Source of the DNA: Bacteroidales bacterium
GTDB taxonomy: Bacteria > Bacteroidota > Bacteroidia > Bacteroidales > F082
Direction: 5' to 3'
NCBI GenBank assembly: GCA_900769945.1
Contig: CAAGIO010000013.1
Coordinates: forward strand, 9,238 to 73,237
Length of the DNA: 64,000 nt
Made by a program: the position numbers and the translations under genes
The notes under the pieces: model-generated
Database searches by the model: none
Told to the model about the DNA's origin: nothing
Seen by the model: only the letters and a program-made list of their open reading frames with translations
Shown here: positions 25,845-32,131 of the stretch, piece by piece
How the letters are laid out: each line of letters begins with the position of its first letter
Numbering within the stretch: the first letter of the stretch is position 1

Positions 25845-26684
25845 TTATCTTCTTGGTTTGAGGCCGAGAATGGCGCGGGCCTCTTCGCTTGTTGCTATTG
25901 GTCTGCCGAGTTCCTTGGCTAATCTGACGACTTTCTCTACAAGTTCGCCGTTTGACTTAGCGAGGACGCCTTTTGACAGGTAGAGGTTATCCTCGAATCC
26001 GACTCTGACGTTACCGCCCATGGCTATTGCTGCTGCTGCCATTGGGAAGGCGTTACGGCCTACGCCTGTCACGGTCCATGTTGAGCCGGCAGGGATACCG
26101 TTGACGAGCCAGCACAGGTTTGCCACTGTGGCTGGTGTGCAGCCCGGCACGCCGAGCACGAAGTTGAACTGCATTGGGGCTCCGGGCACCTCGCCCTTGC
26201 GTGCCATGGTGAGGATAGTGTCGAGGTGTCCCATCTCGAAGCACTCGTATTCAGGCTTGATGCCGCGTTCAATCATCCTCCTTCCGAAAGCGCGCATTGT
26301 AGGCATTGTGTTATCGAAAATCTCATCACCGAAGTTGCATGTTCCGCAGTCGAGTGTCGCCATCTCCGGAAGCGGGTCTGTATCAGTAGATTGAAGACGC
26401 TCGTCGGGTGTCATTCCCACTGCGCCGCCAGTTGACGGGATAAGGATGACGTCAGGGCACACTTTCAAGATAGCCTCTTCACACTCTTGGAAACGCTCAC
26501 GGCTCTGTGTCGGGGTGCCGTCGTCCTTGCGCACATGGAGGTGCACTATGGCTGCTCCAGCATCGACTGCCGACTTGGCCTCTCGGACAATCTCCTCAAC
26601 AGTATAAGGCACATTAGGGTTCTGTTCCTTTGTAACCTCCGCACCGCATATTGCGGCTGTGATAATCAGTTTATCCATTGCCAT
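25845..26684 (-). CDS. kce: 3-keto-5-aminohexanoate cleavage enzyme
   Basis: 279 residues, BKACE (DUF849) family. It condenses 3-keto-5-aminohexanoate with acetyl-CoA to give 3-aminobutyryl-CoA and acetoacetate. The zinc-binding HLH pair (H48, H50 in AAIVHLHVRKDDG) and the conserved GGNVRVGFEDNLYL near residue 230 are visible, with the N-terminus LIITAAICGAEVTKEQNPNVPYT typical for Kce. Two ATGs (26684 and 26678) could start it. Six bases downstream of kal. Confidence 0.95.
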   Translation of the reverse strand: MAMDKLIITAAICGAEVTKEQNPNVPYTVEEIVREAKSAVDAGAAIVHLHVRKDDGTPTQSRERFQECEEAILKVCPDVILIPSTGGAVGMTPDERLQSTDTDPLPEMATLDCGTCNFGDEIFDNTMPTMRAFGRRMIERGIKPEYECFEMGHLDTILTMARKGEVPGAPMQFNFVLGVPGCTPATVANLCWLVNGIPAGSTWTVTGVGRNAFPMAAAAIAMGGNVRVGFEDNLYLSKGVLAKSNGELVEKVVRLAKELGRPIATSEEARAILGLKPRR

Positions 26685-26690
26685 ATCTTA

Positions 26691-27089
26691 TTATCTTTCA
26701 ATTCTTTGACATTCTTTCTTCACAACGCATGTGCCGCTTGCGCGTGCAACGATGATAGGCTCTGCCAGCACATCGGCGGCGGAGTCAGAGATATCTGGGC
26801 GTGGCACAATAACCTTACGGGCGACGAACTCCATCTTACGTGAGGTGTTGCCAATCTTTGTCACCCAGCCCTCAGCCTCGATATAGTCGCCAGCATAGAC
26901 AGGAGCGAGGAACTCAATGTTGTCATAAGCGCAGAACAGGCCCTCGTCACCGTCAGTCATTATCAACAATTCTGTGGCGACATCGCCGAAGAGGTGCACC
27001 ATGTGCGCTCCATCAACAAGGTTTCCACCGTAATGGGCGTCTTTCGCGCTCATACGGAGTCGTAACATTGACCTATATTCTTTTTCCAT
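26691..27089 (-). CDS. kal: 3-aminobutyryl-CoA ammonia-lyase
   Basis: 132-residue hotdog-fold protein. Kal removes ammonia from L-3-aminobutyryl-CoA to form crotonyl-CoA, the last specific step of lysine fermentation. Features: LRLRMSAKDAHYGGNLVDGAHMVHLFGDVATEL at the N-terminus and a hotdog core DNIEFLAPVYAGDYIEAEGWVTKIGNTSRKMEF. Its small size and place between the CoA-transferase subunit and kce match characterised clusters. Downstream reduction of crotonyl-CoA must be encoded elsewhere (no acyl-CoA dehydrogenase or Etf genes here). Confidence 0.93.
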   Translation of the reverse strand: MEKEYRSMLRLRMSAKDAHYGGNLVDGAHMVHLFGDVATELLIMTDGDEGLFCAYDNIEFLAPVYAGDYIEAEGWVTKIGNTSRKMEFVARKVIVPRPDISDSAADVLAEPIIVARASGTCVVKKECQRIER

Positions 27090-27126
27090 AGTATTATTTC
27101 TTATTATTTACTGTTATTATCATTTA

Positions 27127-27777
27127 CTACTTTTCAACATAGATGCCATCTACATAGATTCCCGATGCGTGGACGCATTCCGGCCTTATCTCGCCCATCT
27201 TGACGAGCTTCTCAGCCTCGACCACCACGTAGTCGGCAGCCGCCGCCATCAGAGGGTTGAAGTTATTTGTCGTCCCAAGGAACACCATATTTCCAAACTC
27301 ATCAACAATGTTAGCTCTAAGGAACGCGATGTCAGCCTTCAAAGGCTTCTCAAGAATATAATCCTTGCCATCGACATTCACGATGTCCTTGCCTTCTTGG
27401 ATTATTGTACCGAGGCCTGTTGGGGTGAGGACGCCTCCAAGTCCCGCGCCGTATGCCCTGATGCGCTCTGCCAAAGTCCCCTGAGGAACGTACTCGACCT
27501 CAAGCGTACCAGCGTTCTTCTGTGCCGCAGTCTCCTTGTTTGTTCCGGTATGAGACACTATTGCCTTCTTAACCTGATGGTTTGCAACAAGTTTACCATG
27601 CGCCACATTATCGTATGCAGTGTCGTTTGCAATAATTGTAAGGTCTTTTACGCCCTTCTCAACAATAGCATCGATAATCTGTACAGCACTTCCAACTCCA
27701 AGAAAACCGCCGAACATAATAGTCATTCCGTCATGAACCCGTTCAACGGCCTGCTCTAATGTAATCTGCTTATTCAT
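27127..27777 (-). CDS. CoA-transferase subunit A (AtoD-like)
   Basis: 216 residues, family I CoA-transferase alpha subunit: the N-terminal GGFLGVGSAVQIIDAIVEKG, middle PQGTLAERIRAYGAGLGGVLTPTGLGT and C-terminal ADYVVVEAEKLV are diagnostic. In lysine fermenters the A and B pair moves CoA from butyryl-CoA to acetoacetate, giving butyrate and acetoacetyl-CoA. The B subunit, which carries the catalytic glutamate, is absent from both sides: upstream is the operon promoter, downstream is kal. The activity therefore needs a B subunit encoded elsewhere. First gene of the operon. Confidence 0.92.
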   Translation of the reverse strand: MNKQITLEQAVERVHDGMTIMFGGFLGVGSAVQIIDAIVEKGVKDLTIIANDTAYDNVAHGKLVANHQVKKAIVSHTGTNKETAAQKNAGTLEVEYVPQGTLAERIRAYGAGLGGVLTPTGLGTIIQEGKDIVNVDGKDYILEKPLKADIAFLRANIVDEFGNMVFLGTTNNFNPLMAAAADYVVVEAEKLVKMGEIRPECVHASGIYVDGIYVEK

Positions 27778-27824
27778 AGCTAATATATTTTGATAGTTAA
27801 TTTATTCTAAAAAATAATTGCGTG

Positions 27825-27855
27825 CAAATTTACCACTTTTATTCTAACAAAACAA
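27825..27855 (-). promoter_or_regulatory. Promoter of the lysine-fermentation operon
   Basis: Minus strand: TTG (27855-27853), 20 bases, TAAATTTG (27832-27825). The first ATG is at 27777, leaving a leader of about 40 bases, too short for a lysine or cobalamin riboswitch. The 250 bases upstream to the SulP terminator hold no recognisable gene. Confidence 0.65.
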
Positions 27856-28111
27856 GTTTATTTATAATTATTTTTTGAATTGCGAAATCAATGTGGCAAC
27901 AGCGCGATACAGACTCAATACTTATAGTTTTAACAAAAATATCGTGGGCGAAAATGAGGGGAAAAACATGTGTCACAAAATGTAAAAAAACAAATATTTT
28001 ATTCGCCTCAGCGATTATTACATCACCTAACAATCTGATAATCAAGGTATCTGAATTATGATATAGAGCGATAGACACAAAGGTTATGGGCGGTGATGAC
28101 GGATGATACTA

Positions 28112-28150
28112 CAAAAAAAATCGAGAGCGACAATGTGCTCTCGACTAAAA
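28112..28150 (-). terminator. Terminator of the SulP transporter gene
   Basis: TCGAGAGC (28121-28128) and GCTCTCGA (28137-28144) form a perfect 8-bp stem with an 8-base loop. Oligo-A lies on both sides, so it could act in both directions; on the minus strand a U-tract follows. Confidence 0.88.
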
Positions 28151-28172
28151 AAAATTATTATGAAAAGACATG

Positions 28173-29876
28173 TTAGCTTTCTGCTGTTACACCTACGATT
28201 TCCTCTGCCCTCTTCAGTGCGAAGTTAATATGTGAGCAGACGTTCTCTTCACCAAGTTTGCTGATGAAGCCGGCTTTCTCTAAAGTAGCCCTCACATGCA
28301 CGTTAACGCCCGACAATACGACGGTCATTCCGTTACGTTTGCATCCATCGCAGAGAATCTCAAGGTTATGGATGCCGGTGCTGTCGATGAACGATACCTT
28401 CCTCATCCTAATGATACGTACCTTGTACTGTTTTCCGACAACGGTCTTGTCAATCTCATCGAATTTGTTTGCTATTCCGAAGAAGTAAGGCCCATCGATT
28501 TCATACACCTCAACGCCTTCAGGGATATGGAGTTTCTCTTCATGAACGGCCACATCGATATTCTCTCCGGGGTCAATCTCATCATGGAAAGAGCGGATAA
28601 CCGTTGACTCGTTAGTGCGTTTAAGGAACAGAGCGATAGATGCGATAAGTCCCACCTCTATTGCGACGGTAAGGTCGAACACCACTGTCAGGAGGAAGGT
28701 TATGATAAGAACGGCGAAGTCGGCCTTTGGGTTCTTGGCGAGCATCTTAATAGTGCGCCAGCCGCTCATGTTATACGACACCATTATCAGCACTGCTGCG
28801 AGGCAAGGCATAGGGATAAGTCCTACGAGGCGGCCGAAGAGAAGGAGGATGAGAAGAAGCACCATGGCGTGGATGATGCCTGCCACGGGTGTCTTGCCGC
28901 CGTTGTTGATGTTCGTCATGGTCCTTGCTATCGCGCCTGTCGCAGGGATGCCGCCGAAGAGCGGGCTTGCGAGGTTTGCAACGCCCTGAGCGATAAGCTC
29001 TGTGTTCGAGTCGTGCTTGTCACCTATAACGCCGTCGGCCACCATGGCGGAAAGCAGCGACTCAATAGCCCCAAGGATAGCGATAGTGAAAGCCGAAGGG
29101 AACAGGTCGCGCATCATCGCAAGGAGGTTCTGCTTGTCATTAAGGTCTATTTCGGGCAGCTTAGGCGCGGGGATAGACGTTGGGAGCTCGTACAAGTCTC
29201 CTATTGTCGTGATGTTTGCCACGTCGGTGAATCTCTCCAATAGCCATACGAGGAAGGTGACAACAATGATGGAGACGAGGGAACCCGGTATCTTCTTCGA
29301 GATTTTCGGGCTATATCGAATGATGAGAAGGCTGATAACGCCAACGCCGAGAGCCCACCAGTTGACATGTGTCACATTCTGGAAGTAGCATATCCATTTT
29401 TCTATGAAGTTGGCAGGCACCTTCTCAATACCAAAGCCGAACAGGTCGTTCATCTGTGTCGAGAAGATGGTGAGGGCGATACCGGCTGTGAAGCCTACGA
29501 CAACAGGATAAGGCACGAACTTGATGACATTACCCAGCTTAAACACACCTATTAAAATTAGAATCACTCCTGCCATCAGGGTGGCTATCATCAGTCCGCC
29601 GAGACCGTGCTGCTGTATGATTCCGTAGATGATGACGATGAAGGCTCCTGTAGGACCACCTATCTGCACCTTGCTTCCTCCAAGCAAAGAGATGATGAAT
29701 CCAGCGATGATAGCGGTGACGAGGCCTTCAGTGGGCCCCACGCCAGAGGCAATACCAAAGGCTATCGCCAATGGCAACGCCACAATTCCAACAATAATTC
29801 CGGCCATAGCGTCAGCAGAAAACTGCTCCTTGCTATAATTTTTCAGGCAAGTTAAAATCTTTGGTTGAAATACCAT
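28173..29876 (-). CDS. SulP family anion transporter with STAS domain
   Basis: The frame reaches 29969, but the ATG at 29876 (MVFQPKILTCLKNYSKEQF) is the usual SulP start and lies downstream of the promoter; 567 residues. The N-terminal two thirds hold about 12-14 membrane segments with the SulP signature AGIIVGIVALPLAIAFGIASGVGPTEGL. The C-terminal STAS domain (about 450-560) includes VRIIRMRKVSFIDSTGIHNLE. Family members carry sulfate, bicarbonate or dicarboxylates; the substrate cannot be told here. No carbonic anhydrase is adjacent. Monocistronic between its own promoter and terminator. Confidence 0.93.
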   Translation of the reverse strand: MVFQPKILTCLKNYSKEQFSADAMAGIIVGIVALPLAIAFGIASGVGPTEGLVTAIIAGFIISLLGGSKVQIGGPTGAFIVIIYGIIQQHGLGGLMIATLMAGVILILIGVFKLGNVIKFVPYPVVVGFTAGIALTIFSTQMNDLFGFGIEKVPANFIEKWICYFQNVTHVNWWALGVGVISLLIIRYSPKISKKIPGSLVSIIVVTFLVWLLERFTDVANITTIGDLYELPTSIPAPKLPEIDLNDKQNLLAMMRDLFPSAFTIAILGAIESLLSAMVADGVIGDKHDSNTELIAQGVANLASPLFGGIPATGAIARTMTNINNGGKTPVAGIIHAMVLLLILLLFGRLVGLIPMPCLAAVLIMVSYNMSGWRTIKMLAKNPKADFAVLIITFLLTVVFDLTVAIEVGLIASIALFLKRTNESTVIRSFHDEIDPGENIDVAVHEEKLHIPEGVEVYEIDGPYFFGIANKFDEIDKTVVGKQYKVRIIRMRKVSFIDSTGIHNLEILCDGCKRNGMTVVLSGVNVHVRATLEKAGFISKLGEENVCSHINFALKRAEEIVGVTAES

Positions 29877-29926
29877 ATTAAAAATCAATAAATTATTAAA
29901 AAATATACCCGTTTTTTTTGAAGTTG

Positions 29927-29958
29927 CAAAAGTAGTATATTTTCTAATAACAAACAAA
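29927..29958 (-). promoter_or_regulatory. Promoter of the SulP transporter gene
   Basis: Minus strand: TTTG (29958-29955), 20 bases, TACTTTTG (29934-29927). Transcript start near 29920, about 45 bases before the ATG at 29876. This shows that the in-frame codons upstream of 29876 are not translated. Confidence 0.65.
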
Positions 29959-29994
29959 GACCAGAACAAATATTTTTTCTAATAGAAGAAGATG

Positions 29995-31014
29995 TCAATC
30001 TTTAGCAAAAATCTCCTCAAAACCTTTTGACGCGGCGACAGCAGGCATAACAGAATCCGAGACGAGCACATACACAGACACCAGTTCCTTTTCTATCCTT
30101 GTCTCCCTCACATACTGTCTCTTGAGCCTCAGCGACTTTGTATCTACGCTGAGCAACTCGGAGGCCTTCCTGACAACGGTGTTCTCCGGCTTCTCCCCAA
30201 AAGGGACATGCCACCAGTATTTCGCAGTCTCGCACCCTTTAGTGTTCATGACATGGAGATGCACTGCGGGGTGGAGCAGCTTGTTTCCTTGATGTATGTC
30301 CGCTTTTATTGCCCTTCCCACTATCACACCTCTTTCGCTCACCAAAGGGAGGAATCCCCAGACGTCATCAAAGAGCACGTCTATTGTCGGTGCCGGCTTT
30401 TCCGCTGCCGGCTCAGCAAGTGGCTCTCTCTCTAAGGCATCCGAGGGTATCAGACGGCGTTTCTTATCGTTCGCTGCCGCCGGCATGGCTTTCACTTGCA
30501 CAGGCTTCGGAGCAGAGACAGTCTCACAGTTCCAGTCGGGGAATATCACATTTGAAACATCGTGGACCTCTATCTCAAGGACGCCCTTAGGCACCATAAT
30601 CTCGAATCTGTCACCTACCTTCTTCCCTATCAGAGCCTTAGCTATTGGCGAGACAAACGACACGAGACCTTTTGAAGTATCAGCCTCATCGACACCCACG
30701 ATACGAATCATCTTATCGTTATATTTCACGAAGGAACCGAAGGCTATCATTCCGGCAGCCGCCTTTGAAGGGTCAACAAGGACAGCGGTATTGATACGTT
30801 CGTCAAGAAGCTTAAGCTTAGCCTCGATGAAGTTGCGTGCGATATAGTTGTCACCCGATGCCGCGCGTTCGGCGGCAAGTTGTTCTCTTTCCTCGTTAAG
30901 AGCCCTCAACCCCTCTGGCGTGACGAGGTTGTCAACACCTTTAGGGAGAAAAGCGCGAGGGGTGACCATTGGGACATCCTCTTGGTCTCCGTCTTTTACA
31001 AAACCTCTACTCAT
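29995..31014 (-). CDS. Gre-like transcription factor fused to a degenerate Nudix domain
   Basis: 339 residues from the ATG at 31014 (MSRGFVK; the in-frame extension to 31047 lacks support). Residues ~1-160 are a Bacteroidota GreA/GreB-like factor: MSRGFVK-x-x-DQED-x-P, coiled coil (~35-80) and FKBP-like RNA-polymerase-binding domain (~85-158, VSPIAKALIGKKVGDRFEI). The coiled-coil tip reads ASGDNYIARN and lacks the GDxSEN acidic loop needed for transcript cleavage. After a Pro/Ala-rich linker (~165-215) comes a Nudix/IPP-isomerase-like domain (~216-320): V-x-GRA, LLHPAVHLHVMN, then a box at 268-290 in which the REUxEE core is RKASEL, so two of three metal glutamates are lost. Fusion seen directly; an inactive Nudix is inferred. 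Confidence 0.8.
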   Translation of the reverse strand: MSRGFVKDGDQEDVPMVTPRAFLPKGVDNLVTPEGLRALNEEREQLAAERAASGDNYIARNFIEAKLKLLDERINTAVLVDPSKAAAGMIAFGSFVKYNDKMIRIVGVDEADTSKGLVSFVSPIAKALIGKKVGDRFEIMVPKGVLEIEVHDVSNVIFPDWNCETVSAPKPVQVKAMPAAANDKKRRLIPSDALEREPLAEPAAEKPAPTIDVLFDDVWGFLPLVSERGVIVGRAIKADIHQGNKLLHPAVHLHVMNTKGCETAKYWWHVPFGEKPENTVVRKASELLSVDTKSLRLKRQYVRETRIEKELVSVYVLVSDSVMPAVAASKGFEEIFAKD

Positions 31015-31073
31015 ATTAATAAAGGGAGATGCGAATCTTCCTAACAAATCCGCATTTCGAGAGTCAAATACAA

Positions 31074-31274
31074 TCAGTTCAGGATAAAGCCCACGGAGCC
31101 TATTGAAGTGTCAACGCACTCGTAAGCCGCCGCGAACTGGTATATCGCGTTAAGCGTCTTTTTGCTTGGAGCCATCTCGGAGCAAATCTCCCTCACCGAC
31201 TCCCTTATTTCTTTCTCAAACAATGTCTCTTCCCGAACTGTAGCAGGCAAATAGCGTGTAATTTTCAAACTCAT
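31074..31274 (-). CDS. Small conserved protein of unknown function
   Basis: 66 residues from the ATG at 31274 (MSLKITRYLPATVREETLFEKEIRESVREICSEM); two upstream codons in frame begin with TTG and are not needed. Mixed charge, no membrane segment. It lies 60 bases upstream of the Gre-like gene and 91 bases downstream of the sigma factor gene, on the same strand. I recall similar short proteins in Bacteroidales beginning LKITRF and carrying REETLFEKEIRESVR, but no function is known to me. Confidence 0.6.
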   Translation of the reverse strand: MSLKITRYLPATVREETLFEKEIRESVREICSEMAPSKKTLNAIYQFAAAYECVDTSIGSVGFILN

Positions 31275-31364
31275 AGGCAATTATTTAGTTAATACTTGCA
31301 ACAAATAACGCCCATGGTGCAACTTTATTTTACTGCAGTTGAAAAAAAATTATCTCAGGCGACA

Positions 31365-31949
31365 TCATATTGTAAGGGTAAGTTTCTTCTCTTCGGCAAT
31401 CTTGCGTAGGTTTATGAGGGCGTATCTCATTCTTCCGAGGGCAGTGTTAATGCTGACGTTAGTAACATCTGCTATCTCCTTATACGACATGTCGGAGTAG
31501 AACCTGAGGTTAAGCACCTCTCTCTGTTCGTCGGGGAGGCGGTTTATCATCTTGCGCAGGTCGTCGTAAATCTGCTCGGTGATGATTCTCTCTTCCACTG
31601 ACGGGTCCTTCATCCTTGCATTTGCCAGCATGTCGTAGTCCTCCTTTGTCGGGTCCACCATAGGCAGTCGCTTCTCCTTGCGGAAATAGTCTATTATTAG
31701 GTTATGGGCTATACGCATGGCGAACTGTATGAATTTGCCTTCCTCCTTATATGCGCCACCCTTTATCGTGCGTATTATCTTCAAAAATGTATCTTGGAAC
31801 AAGTCGTCTGCGAGCTGCCTGTCGCGTACAAGCATCATGATATAAGAATAAACCTTGTTTTGATAACGGTCAACCAAAATCTGGAAACATGACACGTCAC
31901 CAGCCTGATAACGCATCACTAATTCCTTATCACTTAAATTATTAGACAT
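31365..31949 (-). CDS. ECF-type RNA polymerase sigma factor
   Basis: 194 residues with sigma-2 (about 10-95: VDRYQNKVYSYIMMLVRDRQLADDLFQDTFLKI, then FIQFAMRIAHNLIIDYFRKEKR, regions 2.2-2.4) and sigma-4 (about 125-180: LPDEQREVLNLRFYSDMSYKEIADVTNVSINTALGRMRYAL). No region 3. No anti-sigma (FecR-like) gene or SusC/D pair is next to it, so it is not of the nutrient-uptake type; it resembles the stand-alone ECF factor common in Bacteroidales. It may be cotranscribed with the small protein and the Gre-like factor, a cluster of RNA polymerase-associated genes. Confidence 0.93.
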   Translation of the reverse strand: MSNNLSDKELVMRYQAGDVSCFQILVDRYQNKVYSYIMMLVRDRQLADDLFQDTFLKIIRTIKGGAYKEEGKFIQFAMRIAHNLIIDYFRKEKRLPMVDPTKEDYDMLANARMKDPSVEERIITEQIYDDLRKMINRLPDEQREVLNLRFYSDMSYKEIADVTNVSINTALGRMRYALINLRKIAEEKKLTLTI

Positions 31950-32055
31950 AAGTCCCCCTTTATTTTTTTATGTTATTCAATTTAAAGGGTAAAGTTTATT
32001 CGATAATGTATCTCCTATAATTAATTGGTTGAACAATAAACTGTAAAAATCTCTG

Positions 32056-32085
32056 CAAATATATAAAAAATTTCGATTCCGACAA
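32056..32085 (-). promoter_or_regulatory. Promoter of the sigma factor gene
   Basis: Minus strand: TTG (32085-32083), exactly 19 bases, TATATTTG (32063-32056). It would give a leader of about 100 bases before the ATG at 31949. Confidence 0.65.
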
Positions 32086-32096
32086 CTTTTTTTTAG

Positions 32097-32104
32097 TATT
32101 TTCG
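32097..32104 (+). promoter_or_regulatory. -7-like element of uvrA
   Basis: TATTTTCG, one base off TAnnTTTG, 28 bases before the uvrA ATG. It sits within the divergent region shared with the sigma factor promoter. Confidence 0.35.
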
Positions 32105-32131
32105 TGAAATTTTTTGAAGTACCAATATCTA

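Noticed and set aside
27778..27860. Lysine or cobalamin riboswitch for the lysine operon
   Set aside because: The leader from the predicted start site is only ~40 bases and shows no conserved core.
27839..28078. 79-residue minus-strand ORF upstream of the lysine operon
   Set aside because: Ends within the operon promoter, has no start signal and an unlikely residue mix; treated as non-coding.
29877..29969. N-terminal extension of the SulP transporter
   Set aside because: Overlaps the promoter -33/-7 elements; the ATG at 29876 matches the family start.
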